This document shows positions 25,283 to 33,798 of a stretch of 64,000 nucleotides of DNA, one piece after another. Source of the DNA: Levilactobacillus tujiorum (GTDB taxonomy: Bacteria > Bacillota > Bacilli > Lactobacillales > Lactobacillaceae); NCBI RefSeq assembly GCF_012641185.1, contig NZ_JAAXLK010000005.1, positions 62,001-126,000 on the forward strand, written 5' to 3'. The stretch's first letter is position 1. Every line of letters starts with the position of its first letter. The translations under genes and the position numbers were made by a program. The notes beneath the pieces were generated by a model. The model searched no databases, was not told the DNA's origin, and saw only the letters and a program-made list of their open reading frames with translations.

Positions 25283-26446
25283 ATGGAAAAGAAAGACTTT
25301 AATTTAAAAATTCCGGCAAGCATCGGTGAGCAGCTGAAGCTAGATGATGGCACGCCGGTAAAACTAGTGGTTAAGCGCGATCGCTTGGTCGTAGAGTTTG
25401 CGGAATCTCGCCGGCGGATTTTTCAGAATCGAATCATGTGGTGGCCGGTGATTGCGGCGTTTATTGTGAGCATTGCCTATTACCTGTTTTATCGCTGGCA
25501 GGACGTGCGTTACCTGAAATTATCCGGCGATGAGTCACTGGCGACGGGGCTGATCGTGACGGGAGTGGTCATGGGCACGTTGCTCTTTGCCATCTTTTTT
25601 ATTCGTGATCGGAATAATCCACAAAATCACTTTACCAAGAATATCTATTGGCGAAACTTTCCCGTGATCGTGCTGTCGTTTGCGTTGATCCTGGCGCTGG
25701 TCTTGGTCGGGAGCATGTGGCTACTAGGGGTGTTATTCAACGGTGCGGGCTTTGATCGAATCACGGCCAGTATGATCATTTTTGTATTTGGTGTCTTCGT
25801 CAATCTTGCAATGATTTACTTTGCGCAGGCCGTTGATGCTGGCGTGTTGTCGACGGTCCTAACGCTGGTGATTATCAGTGGCGTGGTGATCTCAATGGCC
25901 GTCAATAATGAACGTTACTGGTGGCAACACAACCTGAGCTTTTTGGGAACGCGAAACGCGTCCAGCGGGTGGCAGTTCAACGCCACGCTGATCTTTTCGG
26001 CGTTACTGATGATTGCACTGATTGACTACTTGTTCGTGAGTCTTCAAGAATACTATCCAGGATCTCGACGGCTCATCTTATTACGGGTGTTGCTGACGTT
26101 GACCGCGATTAACCTGGGATTGGTGGGCGTCTTTCCCAATAATATTTCGTCACATTACCTACATGATCAGGTGGCGAGTTTTCTCATTTATTGTGTGTTG
26201 GCATTAATCATTGGCGTGCGTTGGTTGTTGCCCCAAATTACGAAAGAATTTTTGTATCTATCATACGGTGTGGGGGCAGCCTTAGCCGTGGCCGAAGTGC
26301 TCTTTCGCGGAATCGGCTACCTGTCATTGACGGCCTTTGAAATGTTGGCCTTTGTGATGGCGTTTGGCTGGCTACTGATGCTTTTGGATCGGATTGAATC
26401 CCTGATTAACGTGGGGACTGAAAGTATGATCTCATCAGATGAATAG
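25283..26446 (+). CDS. DUF998-type membrane protein with N-terminal AbrB-like segment
   Basis: Protein of 387 residues. The first 45 residues are soluble and resemble a SpoVT/AbrB swapped-hairpin strand pattern (FNLKIPASIGEQLKLDDGTPVKLVV). About ten membrane helices follow. The later part has NHNLSFLGTRNAS-like content (QHNLSFLGTRNAS) and GVFPNNISSHYLHD, both typical of DUF998 proteins, which are related to cytochrome b561-like or FAR-17a-type folds. The function is unknown. The ATG at 25283 has GGAGG upstream; an in-frame ATG at 25250 has no site and overlaps the promoter. A soluble AbrB-like head on a membrane protein is a recurrent lactobacillus arrangement whose role I cannot state. Confidence 0.75.
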   Translation: MEKKDFNLKIPASIGEQLKLDDGTPVKLVVKRDRLVVEFAESRRRIFQNRIMWWPVIAAFIVSIAYYLFYRWQDVRYLKLSGDESLATGLIVTGVVMGTLLFAIFFIRDRNNPQNHFTKNIYWRNFPVIVLSFALILALVLVGSMWLLGVLFNGAGFDRITASMIIFVFGVFVNLAMIYFAQAVDAGVLSTVLTLVIISGVVISMAVNNERYWWQHNLSFLGTRNASSGWQFNATLIFSALLMIALIDYLFVSLQEYYPGSRRLILLRVLLTLTAINLGLVGVFPNNISSHYLHDQVASFLIYCVLALIIGVRWLLPQITKEFLYLSYGVGAALAVAEVLFRGIGYLSLTAFEMLAFVMAFGWLLMLLDRIESLINVGTESMISSDE

Positions 26447-26458
26447 CGTGTCCTAAAA

Positions 26459-26488
26459 GATGTCTGGGCTTGTCCGGACATTTTTTTT
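26459..26488. terminator. Terminator after the DUF998-type gene
   Basis: Stem ATGTCTGGG / TCCGGACAT followed by eight T residues. The T run touches the stop codon of the converging minus-strand gene. Confidence 0.85.
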
Positions 26489-27023
26489 AATGCGTCACGA
26501 TGGTCATTTTTTGTGGCATCCGCCGGACCTTAGCGGCAGCGTGATCCGCATTGATTTGCCGGACGATTTCAGCTAGTGAGGCGGTCTTGGTCTGATCCTT
26601 GCGAAATGAGTGGACAATCATACTGTCGTATAGGACGTGCTGCTGATCGGTTAGACGGAACCAGTTGGGAGCGAGATTCTTGGCGCTGTCCTGGATATGT
26701 TGATCCGGCCAGACCAGGTACTTGGTTTGGCCCTTATGCGGATAGCTTTCGACTTGCCAGCCTAGGCTAAAGTCAGAGACTTCTTGCCACCGTTGAAGTT
26801 GAGAATGCTTGATCGCAAAGTAGATGATGGCGCTGTAAGCCAACTTACGATTGTGTTGCAGTGCGTTCACGGTAAGCTTAGGACTCACGTTGTGCCGCTT
26901 GACTTTGGTTGAGGAAGGACGAGCAGGCTGTGGCTGGGCGGAGTTGGTCGTTCCGTGAAGAAGGGTAAAGCCGCCGCCCAATAAAAGAATCACTAGTCCC
27001 AACCAGATGATGATCTTCTTCAT
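26487..27023 (-). CDS. Secreted or membrane-anchored protein of unknown function
   Basis: Protein of 178 residues. Residues about 4-22 form a signal anchor (IIIWLGLVILLLGGGF), followed by a Pro/Ser/Lys-rich linker and a soluble extracellular domain from about residue 48. There is no lipobox cysteine, so it is either cleaved or anchored by its N-terminus. The domain contains AYSAIIYFAIKHSQLQRWQE and YLVWPDQHI and resembles hypothetical secreted proteins found in lactobacilli. I cannot name a family. It is followed on the minus strand by the Apf-type gene's region in the opposite order, with a terminator between, so the two are separate transcripts. Confidence 0.65.
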   Translation of the reverse strand: MKKIIIWLGLVILLLGGGFTLLHGTTNSAQPQPARPSSTKVKRHNVSPKLTVNALQHNRKLAYSAIIYFAIKHSQLQRWQEVSDFSLGWQVESYPHKGQTKYLVWPDQHIQDSAKNLAPNWFRLTDQQHVLYDSMIVHSFRKDQTKTASLAEIVRQINADHAAAKVRRMPQKMTIVTH

Positions 27024-27053
27024 AAAGCGTCATTCCCTTGTCAAATAGAATAG

Positions 27054-27094
27054 AAAAAGACGGTTAAACACAACGTGGGTTTAACCGCCTTAAT
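27054..27094 (-). terminator. Terminator of the Apf-type gene
   Basis: Stem GACGGTTAAAC / GTTTAACCGCC with the T run on the minus strand, about 50 bases after the gene that ends at 27142. Confidence 0.8.
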
Positions 27095-27141
27095 GGTAAG
27101 TGCTGATATTGTTAGAATTGTAATTGCGGAATATCGCTGGT

Positions 27142-27549
27142 TTAGTACCAGTGATGACTTTGCCAGAACCGCTTGGCCTTGGTCCATGACCCGTAACGAC
27201 CGTTAACGTAACGGTTAGCAGTCTTTTCTTGGTTTGCAGGGGAGTAGTCACCGTGCAAGTAAGACTTCAGAAGTTGGTAACGACCGTAACATCTACCGTT
27301 ACGAGCAGTGTAGTTATAACCGGATTCGTGCTTAGCGATCCACTTCTTAGCTGCTTTTTGTTTCTTAGAAAGACCGGCGTTAATCTTAGCGATCTTCTTA
27401 GCCTGACTAGCAGACACGCGAGAAGAAGCCTGGGCAGTAGTTGTCTGTTCAGGAACAAGGCTTGACGTCACATCGGTCACCATGCCGAAGGAAAAGCCAA
27501 ATAAAAGTAAAAGTGAAGCAAATTTAATTGTAAGTTTTGATTTCGACAT
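27142..27549 (-). CDS. Aggregation-promoting-factor-like secreted protein (lysozyme-like domain)
   Basis: Small secreted protein of 135 residues. It has a signal peptide (MSKSKLTIKFASLLLLFGFS, cleavage likely after QAS). The C-terminal 75 residues match the Apf C-terminal domain: WIAKHESGYNYTARNGRCYG, RYQLLKSYL and a terminal WTKAKRFWQSHHWY. Apf proteins are non-covalently bound surface proteins of lactobacilli that influence cell shape and aggregation. The Glu of the KHESG motif corresponds to the catalytic Glu of the transglycosylase-like fold. There is no LysM domain, so wall binding must use the domain itself. Codon use is biased, consistent with high expression. Confidence 0.85.
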   Translation of the reverse strand: MSKSKLTIKFASLLLLFGFSFGMVTDVTSSLVPEQTTTAQASSRVSASQAKKIAKINAGLSKKQKAAKKWIAKHESGYNYTARNGRCYGRYQLLKSYLHGDYSPANQEKTANRYVNGRYGSWTKAKRFWQSHHWY

Positions 27550-27769
27550 TTTTTAAATCTATCCAATCTGTTTTCTTAATACTTAACAGCATACCCGAGA
27601 ATTGTTGCAGTTTAGTTACTGTGTAGTTAAAAGGCCGTCACATTTGATTGCAGAATGTTGCAATCATGATTATCCAGCGCTTTCATACGTATAACTGACC
27701 ACATGATCCCGGTTTTGGATAGGGATTACGAAGAAATTAGCATTGATAGTTGATTAGTACAACTGAAAA

Positions 27770-28603
27770 TTATCCGTGGTTGGTTAGACTAAAATAAGCA
27801 ATCACAACGACCCCGAGGACGATGCGATACCAACCGAAAAATTTGAAGTCATTGTGGCGAATGTAGTTCAGGAGAAACTTAATCGCGAGGTAGGCGACGA
27901 TAAAGGATACGAGAACACCCGTGAGCAGAACCAGCGTTTGACTGAAGGTAAAGCCGTTGCCATGTAAGAAATATTTGGCAATCTTAAGCAGCGAAGCGCC
28001 GAACATCGTCGGAATGGCCAAGAAAAAGGAAAATTCTGTGGCAACAAAGCGGGAGGTGCCAATCAGGATTGCCCCTAAGATGGTCGCGCCAGAGCGGGAG
28101 GTTCCGGGGACGAGTGACAAGATTTGAAAGAGCCCAATCAGGATAGCGACGCGGTAGGACAGTTGATTAAGATTGGTGAACTGGGCCGTCGTGCGCCGAT
28201 TGTACGTTTCGATCACGATGAATAAGAGACCATAAATGATGAGGGTACTGGCAATGACCTGCCAGCTGGTGAGGTGGGCGTCCATCCAGTCATTGAGCGG
28301 TAGCCCCACGATGACTGAAGGAAGTACAGCTAGAATAACTTTAGCCCAGAGAGTCCACGTTTGCTGGCGTTCTAAGCGATCCTTGCGTGGGGCCCAGGGA
28401 TTGAGCTTGTTAAAGTAGAGAACTACAACGGCCAAGATGGCGCCCAGCTGAATGACGACCATAAACATATTGATGAAAGCGGTCGACTCGTTGAGTTTAA
28501 TAAATTCATCGGCTAAGTATAGGTGCCCGGTAGAACTGATGGGGAGAAACTCTGTAATCCCCTCGATGATGCCCAAGATGGCTGCTTTTAAAATATCTAA
28601 CAC
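27770..28603 (-). CDS. uppP: Undecaprenyl-diphosphatase
   Basis: Integral membrane enzyme that recycles undecaprenyl pyrophosphate to the monophosphate carrier of peptidoglycan and teichoic acid synthesis; higher dosage gives bacitracin resistance. It has 277 residues from the GTG at 28603, the usual length. The signatures are [18 protein letters not shown] near the N-terminus (with the catalytic Glu and Ser) and [10 protein letters not shown] in the middle. The GTG start is chosen because GGGGGAG lies seven bases upstream. A longer in-frame start at 28651 would add 16 unusual residues. The gene stands alone. Confidence 0.95.
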   Translation of the reverse strand: MLDILKAAILGIIEGITEFLPISSTGHLYLADEFIKLNESTAFINMFMVVIQLGAILAVVVLYFNKLNPWAPRKDRLERQQTWTLWAKVILAVLPSVIVGLPLNDWMDAHLTSWQVIASTLIIYGLLFIVIETYNRRTTAQFTNLNQLSYRVAILIGLFQILSLVPGTSRSGATILGAILIGTSRFVATEFSFFLAIPTMFGASLLKIAKYFLHGNGFTFSQTLVLLTGVLVSFIVAYLAIKFLLNYIRHNDFKFFGWYRIVLGVVVIAYFSLTNHG

Positions 28604-28733
28604 GTCAAGACTCCCCCGTATGTCATAATTTACATGGTGCGGTAAAATCAATCATACGGGAGTCCTGTAAAGTCGGTATATGATTTGCGTAAAAAATGCG
28701 TAAAGAAGGTGAGCGGACATCCACGGCCGGCGT

Positions 28734-28770
28734 GAAAAAGGACCTGAGATAAAAATCTCAGGCCCTTTCG
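28734..28770 (-). terminator. Terminator between the membrane protein gene and uppP
   Basis: Stem AGGACCTGAGAT / ATCTCAGGCCCTT with T run on the minus strand after the gene ending at 28823. Confidence 0.8.
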
Positions 28771-28822
28771 ACGTATCAGACGGACGTAGCGGAATTACTG
28801 TCCCACTCGATATGAAGGTTGA

Positions 28823-29734
28823 TTAGTTATTTTCCGAAGCGACGCCGGTTAAGGTCATGACTTTACGGTAGATAAAGACCGATCCTAGGAAGAAGCAAGC
28901 GGCGAGGCTCGCAGCAATCGGGAGCGTATGGAACATGTTCGCCGGTAAGACCAAGGCAAGGAGCGGAAAGGCATACGCCGCCGGGAGTTTAATGTGGAGA
29001 AGTTGAAGCAGGATAAAGACTAGCGGTAATGTAATTGCCGTTGCGAGTAGCCAAGAAGCCACGACCAGGTGAACGAGGACGCCGATAGTAGCGGCACCAC
29101 TCAACGCAATGATGTGTTGCAGCGCCGTTTTACCGCTGTAGCTAGGCTGCTGGGAGGCTTCGAAGAAGACGACCAGGACTGGTGGAATCCCCGCCATTTG
29201 CGGGAAGCCCGCTAGCCAAACCGCACCGATCCAGATCGCAGCGGCCAATACGAAGCCCAGCATGTGTTGGTAGTGGAGCGGTTTGCCAGCCGGCTGACCC
29301 TTGTAATGACCCTGCAAGAGGACACCGATCATGAGGGTTAACGTAAAGGCGAAGATGGCGAGAATAAAGGACCAGTGCGTGGCGTTAATAATGATAGGTA
29401 AAAGGCCAGTGGCAAATGAAGGCGCCAGTGTTGACCGGAGAATGTTTAAAAGTAGGAGAATCAGGAGTAAGGTGATGCCGACTTTTTCGGGATAGCTTAT
29501 AGGCAGCTGATTGACCCCGAAGCCAATCACCGCAGTTCCTGAAGGCGCGAGAAAGATTTTGATGGGTTGACTAACCCAAGTGGGATTATGGTAAATCCAC
29601 ATTCCCGCGGTCAGGGCGCCGATTTCAGGAAGAATAATTTCATAATCGTGGCGCCAAGTAGCGATGCCGACCATCGTTAAGATGAGGGCGAACCCAATCA
29701 GATAGTCGCGGACATCACGTTTTGTAAGGGACAT
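28823..29734 (-). CDS. Polytopic membrane protein, weakly HPP-like
   Basis: Protein of 303 residues with about ten hydrophobic helices and very short loops. Features such as APSGTAVIGFGVNQL and GIPPVLVVFFEASQQPSY recall the HPP membrane protein family, but the similarity is faint. I cannot give a function. It is divergent from map with about 250 bp between and has its own terminator. A GGAGG-like site (AGGAGGTTACC on the minus strand) precedes the ATG at 29734. Confidence 0.7.
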   Translation of the reverse strand: MSLTKRDVRDYLIGFALILTMVGIATWRHDYEIILPEIGALTAGMWIYHNPTWVSQPIKIFLAPSGTAVIGFGVNQLPISYPEKVGITLLLILLLLNILRSTLAPSFATGLLPIIINATHWSFILAIFAFTLTLMIGVLLQGHYKGQPAGKPLHYQHMLGFVLAAAIWIGAVWLAGFPQMAGIPPVLVVFFEASQQPSYSGKTALQHIIALSGAATIGVLVHLVVASWLLATAITLPLVFILLQLLHIKLPAAYAFPLLALVLPANMFHTLPIAASLAACFFLGSVFIYRKVMTLTGVASENN

Positions 29735-29983
29735 TAGAGGTAACCTCCTTGTAGAATTTTGTAGTGAGTCGAATGTGACACAGCAAAAAAGATTGTAACA
29801 CGTTTCATTAAAATATTCAGGTATGAAAAATCAGTGTAAACGTCACCATTGCAATGATAAGGACAGATTACGTTTTGGTGTCATTATTCAGACGTCGCCA
29901 AGGGGAATTTTGAGTTGAAGCGACGGGGTAGTACGGTATACTGAAAAGGAAGATACGATTATTAACCACCATCAGGAGGCAAC

Positions 29984-30772
29984 ATGATAGCATTAAAATC
30001 AACGCGAGAAATTCAAGGGATGCAAGCGGCTGGAGATATTTTGGCTGGCCTCTTTCATGCCTTGGAAGATTATCTCAAACCAGGGATCACGACCTGGGAT
30101 ATCGATCACTTTTCTTATCAATATATTGTCGACCACGACGCGACGCCCGGTGAATTGAATTTCGAAGGCTATAAATACTCGACTTGTATTAGTGTTAATG
30201 ATGTCATCTGCCACGGCTGTCCTAGTAAGGACGTCTTGATCAAGACGGGTGACTTGATCAAAGTGGACACCGTCATTGATTATCATGGGTACTTGAGCGA
30301 TGCCTGTCACGCCTTCGTGGTGGGCCAGGCGTCTGCGGAAGTTCAGAAATTAATGGATGTGACGTTGAAGTCACTGTACCTGGGAATTGACCAGGCCGTA
30401 GTGGGCAACCGGATTGGGGATATTGGTTTCGCCATTCAAAATTACGCGGAGACGCAGATGGGCTATGGCGTTGTTCGTGATTACATCGGCCATGGCATTG
30501 GGCCAACCATGCATGAAGACCCCGATGTTCCCCATTACGGAACGGCAGGCCACGGAACGCGGCTGAAAGCGGGGATGACGATCACCATCGAACCGATGAT
30601 TAACGTCGGCAGCTGGGAATGTAGTGCACCGGCTGAGGATGGTTGGACGATATCGACCGTTGATGGCAGTCTGAGCTGTCAGTATGAGCATACGATTGTG
30701 GTAACGACGGACGGGCCAAAGATTTTGACCTCCTTCGATCATGACTTAGATGCGAAATATTTATTGAAGTAA
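29984..30772 (+). CDS. map: Type I methionine aminopeptidase
   Basis: Cytoplasmic metalloenzyme that removes the initiator methionine from new proteins. It has 262 residues. The five metal ligands are in place: Asp in KVDTVIDYHG, Asp in LSDACHAF, His in GHGIGPTMHE, Glu in TIEPM and Glu in YEHTIVV. The start at 29984 has AGGAGG nine bases upstream. It is not in the usual ribosomal protein cluster but stands alone, as is common in lactobacilli. A strong terminator follows. Confidence 0.96.
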   Translation: MIALKSTREIQGMQAAGDILAGLFHALEDYLKPGITTWDIDHFSYQYIVDHDATPGELNFEGYKYSTCISVNDVICHGCPSKDVLIKTGDLIKVDTVIDYHGYLSDACHAFVVGQASAEVQKLMDVTLKSLYLGIDQAVVGNRIGDIGFAIQNYAETQMGYGVVRDYIGHGIGPTMHEDPDVPHYGTAGHGTRLKAGMTITIEPMINVGSWECSAPAEDGWTISTVDGSLSCQYEHTIVVTTDGPKILTSFDHDLDAKYLLK

Positions 30773-30775
30773 CCG

Positions 30776-30810
30776 CAAAAGCAGATGCGAAGTCGCATCT
30801 GCTTTTTTAG
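30776..30810 (+). terminator. Terminator of map
   Basis: Perfect stem AAAAGCAGATGCGA / TCGCATCTGCTTTT with a 2-nt to 3-nt loop and six T residues. Confidence 0.92.
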
Positions 30811-30881
30811 ATCGAAATCGCAAGCTATTAAAGATTTGCGCGGGTTTTATGGGCGAGTCGGTTGAGGTGATAGCGCTGATC

Positions 30882-30910
30882 TTGACAAGCGCCCACTTTT
30901 CCCGTACGCT
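30882..30910 (+). promoter_or_regulatory. Promoter of the leader peptide-MFS exporter unit
   Basis: The -35 element TTGACA (30882-30887), a 17-bp spacer and the weaker -10 TACGCT (30905-30910) lie about 30 bases before the leader peptide. Confidence 0.6.
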
Positions 30911-30942
30911 AAGACAACATTTAACGAAAGGGGTGACAACCC

Positions 30943-31008
30943 ATGAGTCTCTCAGTATTAATGGCGTGTGTCCCCGCAAACGGACAAGGACGTTTTTCCT
31001 CAAAGTAA
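30943..31008 (+). CDS. Leader peptide upstream of the MFS exporter (21 codons)
   Basis: Reading frame MSLSVLMACVPANGQGRFSS followed by K and TAA. The ribosome site AAAGGGGTG (30927-30935) is well placed. The exporter ATG lies only 18 bases after the leader stop. The end of the leader, TTTTTCCT (30993-31000), can pair with AGGAGAAAAA around the exporter ribosome site. This is the second exporter in the window with such a leader. Translation is inferred from the ribosome site and spacing, not shown. Confidence 0.6.
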   Translation: MSLSVLMACVPANGQGRFSSK

Positions 31009-31024
31009 ATTCTAAGGAGAAAAA
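30970..31024 (+). promoter_or_regulatory. Possible attenuator masking the MFS ribosome site
   Basis: Alternative pairings are AAACG (30978-30982) with CGTTT (30991-30995), GTCC with GGAC in the same area, and TTTTTCCT (30993-31000) with AGGAGAAAAA (31015-31024, two-base bulge). The last would cover the start region of the exporter gene. Ribosomes stalled in the leader would break or favour these stems. The stems are short, so the model is tentative. Confidence 0.35.
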
Positions 31025-31026
31025 TG

Positions 31027-32229
31027 ATGAAAAACGTCCGTCAATCAGTGCCATCCATTGGCCTGATGATTGTACTCGTTGGCTTTCCACAGATCAGCGA
31101 GTCTATTTTTACCCCGGTGTTGCCACAACTACGCCGGGCCTTTGCCGTGAGTGCCAGTCAGGCACAACTGACAATGAGCACTTACTTTGTTGCCTTCGCC
31201 GTGGGGGTTCTCTTGTGGGGACAGCTCGCCGATAAATGGGGGCGGCGACCAGCGATGTTGGTCGGTATCGCCGTTTATCTATTAGGTAACATTGGGTTAT
31301 ATTTCACCACCCACTTTGCCGCGCTACTGGGCTGGCGTCTCGTTCAGGCGTTAGGTGCCAGTGCGGGCTCAGTCGTTACGCAGACCATGATGCGTGAAAG
31401 TTTTACCGGCGTGACTGGCGCGAAGGTCTTTGCCAAAGTCAGCGCTGCCATGGCCTTAGCGCCGGCTTTAGGGCCACTAATTGGTGGTGTCATGCAGACT
31501 TATTTTGGCTACCGAAGTGTCTTTGCAACGTTGGTGACGATGGCCGTCGTCATTGGTTTAGCCGCACTGAGTCGCTTGCCGGAGACCCAGCAAGTAGCAG
31601 AACACCCTCAGCAGATTCGCCAAGGACGGGTCGTCCGGCGGTTGTTGACCGATCCGGTGGTCTGGGGGTATGGCTGGTTAATTGGTGGGATCAATGGGAT
31701 TTTATTTAGCTATTATGCCGAAGCGCCATTTATTTTTATCACGCATTTTGGCTACTCAGCCGTCCAATATGGCTGGCTAGGAATGGTGTTAGCGGCCGCC
31801 AGTCTCTTAGGGGCGTTGCTGGTTAATCGGTTACTAAACGTTTGGTCGCCAGAACAAGTGGCGCTGGGCGGCTTAGTCTTCGGCACGCTGGCTGGTGGTG
31901 GCTTGCTAATTGCCGCTTACTGGCAACAAGCCACGCTGATGGTGATCGGCATTTTCCTGACATTTCTAGGACTGAACATCACATTGCCCAACGCCTTGAA
32001 TCGGGCGTTAGTGGGGTATGAAGCCGTGATGGGCAGCGCTAGTGGTTGGTTCAGCCTGGGCTACTACCTGATTGTAAGTGGGCTGACCTTCGGGATGAGC
32101 TTGCTCCACAATTCGGCGATTCAAACGCTCCCCTGGTACATGCTGGCGTTGAGCGCAGGGATGCTGCTAGTTTTTGTTAGTCTGATCAGGCGCCGTTCCC
32201 GCTCACTGGCGGTAGAAGAAGACGCTTAA
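31027..32229 (+). CDS. Bcr/CflA-type multidrug MFS transporter
   Basis: Twelve-helix drug:proton antiporter of 400 residues. It shows the Bcr/CflA N-terminus (ESIFTPVLPQLRRAF), motif A GQLADKWGRRPAML between helices 2 and 3, and the motif C-like ALAPALGPLIGGV in helix 5, typical of exporters. Family members export bicyclomycin, sulfonamides or chloramphenicol-like drugs; the true substrate is unknown. The ATG at 31027 is preferred over the one at 31024 because AAGGAG lies seven bases before it. It is preceded by a leader peptide and followed by its own terminator. Confidence 0.9.
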   Translation: MKNVRQSVPSIGLMIVLVGFPQISESIFTPVLPQLRRAFAVSASQAQLTMSTYFVAFAVGVLLWGQLADKWGRRPAMLVGIAVYLLGNIGLYFTTHFAALLGWRLVQALGASAGSVVTQTMMRESFTGVTGAKVFAKVSAAMALAPALGPLIGGVMQTYFGYRSVFATLVTMAVVIGLAALSRLPETQQVAEHPQQIRQGRVVRRLLTDPVVWGYGWLIGGINGILFSYYAEAPFIFITHFGYSAVQYGWLGMVLAAASLLGALLVNRLLNVWSPEQVALGGLVFGTLAGGGLLIAAYWQQATLMVIGIFLTFLGLNITLPNALNRALVGYEAVMGSASGWFSLGYYLIVSGLTFGMSLLHNSAIQTLPWYMLALSAGMLLVFVSLIRRRSRSLAVEEDA

Positions 32230-32234
32230 ATGAA

Positions 32235-32280
32235 GAGGCACGGCAACTTCACGCTGAATAGCGGAGGTTACCGTGCCTTT
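32235..32280 (+). terminator. Terminator of the MFS exporter gene
   Basis: Stem AGGCACGGCAACTTC / GAGGTTACCGTGCCT with a short T run. Confidence 0.8.
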
Positions 32281-32483
32281 ATGAAGTCAGGTAAAATGGA
32301 CGCGTAAAGGTCAAAACGTTTAAGCGATCGGCATTTGTATCGTAGGCGTAATTACGGTATGATTTGAAAAAAGATGAGACTGATACGAGTGATGAGTCAA
32401 GCAAGGTGAAAGTTACAGATGAGGTGGCCGCGGAGATAGCGGAAGCCTGGTGGTAGGTGGGGAATCAAGAAAGGAAGAACAGT

Positions 32484-33230
32484 TTGAAAGTCGTTAGACG
32501 CATACTGGCGGTGGCCGTCCTGGTTGCGGTGGCGGGCGTGCTGACTGGTTGGGGGCCATTCGCGCCGGTAAACGGTCGGTTAGTTGCGATTAAACGTGCC
32601 GTGACACGAGTCGTTGAACCCGCGCAATCGCGGGCTGCCGCACAACCCAAGGCTCAGCACGAGAAGTCCCAGCAAGTGACTAAGCTGCAGACGAAATCCA
32701 AGGTGCATAAACACAAGCAGTCAAAAAAGAAAAAGCCGCATACGCCAGTTGCACCGATCGTAGCCGGATTGAAGTTGAACAGAACGTATCATTACCATTT
32801 CAAGGCTACAGTGCCGCCAGAGGGACGGCAGGCGTTTACCCAAGCGATTGCAGTTTATAATCATACGGGCATGGTTCACCTAGTAGCGGGGCGCGCGAAG
32901 CACCACCAAAATAAACTGACGCTGGGCGTCTATCGGAAAAGTGTCGCCAGTGACCAGCCGAACGTTGAGCTAGGACGCGGTGGCCCGGGAATTACGCAGA
33001 CGTTTAATTTACAAGGGGTACACACGAGAAATACGGCGACGGCTAGCCTAAATGTGGCCTACGAACGGGGATACGGCGAATCGGTGGCAATCCATGAGTT
33101 GGGGCATGCGCTAGGTTTAGACCATAGCGGGAATCGCCATTCAGTGATGTATCCGTTAGACCAGGGGCACCTCGAACTGTCGCAGGCAGATCTGCGTGGA
33201 TTGAAGCGGATTTACCAGCATCATCGGTAA
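32484..33230 (+). CDS. Secreted matrixin-like zinc metalloprotease
   Basis: Exported protein of 248 residues. It has an N-terminal signal segment (VVRRILAVAVLVAVAGVLTG), then a long Lys/His-rich basic linker (about residues 45-90). The C-terminal metzincin domain (from about residue 100) has the zinc motif HELGHALGLDHSG and the Met-turn SVMYP 9 residues later. A final helix follows. Such proteins are widespread in lactobacilli with no defined substrate. The start is TTG at 32484 with AAGGAAG ten bases upstream; a GTG at 32457 is in frame without a site. The basic linker may bind the anionic cell wall. Confidence 0.85.
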   Translation: MKVVRRILAVAVLVAVAGVLTGWGPFAPVNGRLVAIKRAVTRVVEPAQSRAAAQPKAQHEKSQQVTKLQTKSKVHKHKQSKKKKPHTPVAPIVAGLKLNRTYHYHFKATVPPEGRQAFTQAIAVYNHTGMVHLVAGRAKHHQNKLTLGVYRKSVASDQPNVELGRGGPGITQTFNLQGVHTRNTATASLNVAYERGYGESVAIHELGHALGLDHSGNRHSVMYPLDQGHLELSQADLRGLKRIYQHHR

Positions 33231-33271
33231 TGAGAAAATACTAGTCGTGGAAAATAAATATAAAGAGACAA

Positions 33272-33319
33272 AAAGAAAGCACCGTAAAACTTGGTTTGTT
33301 TTACAGTGCTTTCTTTTTT
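33272..33319. terminator. Terminator between the metalloprotease and ArsR genes
   Basis: Nineteen-base stem AAAGAAAGCACCGTAAAAC with its complement at 33298-33316, T-rich on both strands, suited to two converging genes. Confidence 0.88.
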
Positions 33320-33351
33320 GATCGTCAGTGCTTAGCTGCACAGATGATTGC

Positions 33352-33657
33352 TTATTCTTGCACGTGGGCCTTAACGAGTTCGAAGATTTCAAAGATATGT
33401 TCATCGGCAAGCGTATATTTGATGAACTTGCCGTCGCGATTGCCAATGACCAGGCCGGCCTGTCGAAGTGTCTTGAGTTGATGTGAGATGGCGGATTGGG
33501 AGACGTCCATCACCGCGGTAATTTCACTGACGGTTCGGCTATTTTGGTAGAGCAACGACAGAATCTGATATCGCGTGGCGTCGCCGAAGGTTTTAAACAG
33601 GGCGACGCTTTTTTGAATTTCCGTAGTTGTTGGGAGCTGATTATTTTGCTTTTCCAT
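33352..33657 (-). CDS. ArsR/SmtB-family metal-sensing repressor
   Basis: Winged helix protein of 101 residues from the ATG at 33657. The recognition helix region reads VMDVSQSAISHQLKTLRQAGLV. The C-terminal helix has DEHIFEIFELVKAHVQE, whose Asp/Glu and His residues correspond to the alpha-5 metal site of CzrA and SmtB-type zinc sensors. The Cys-rich site of CadC (ELCVC) is missing. It is divergent from the P-type ATPase gene, and an inverted repeat lies in the shared gap. The frame is open further upstream, but the ATG at 33657 with GGTGA is the best start. Confidence 0.85.
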   Translation of the reverse strand: MEKQNNQLPTTTEIQKSVALFKTFGDATRYQILSLLYQNSRTVSEITAVMDVSQSAISHQLKTLRQAGLVIGNRDGKFIKYTLADEHIFEIFELVKAHVQE

Positions 33658-33719
33658 ATTCATCACCATGGCTTTCATTTTACCATAAAAGGACGGGGCA
33701 AGTTTGTCCACTTTAGCAG

Positions 33720-33777
33720 TTGACACCGGCAGTGGATATGGTATGATGAAGCCATACATATGAGCGAGTATTCATAT
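33720..33777 (+). promoter_or_regulatory. Promoter and ArsR-type operator of the metal ATPase gene
   Basis: The -35 element TTGACA (33720-33725) and -10 element TATGAT (33742-33747) have a 16-bp spacer. Downstream is the dyad ATATGA (33758-33763) / TCATAT (33772-33777), close to the TGAA-N6-TTCA type of CzrA operators. Repressor binding there would block early transcription, and zinc or cadmium would release it. Confidence 0.72.
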
Positions 33778-33798
33778 AAAAATTAGGAGGCGAGGATG

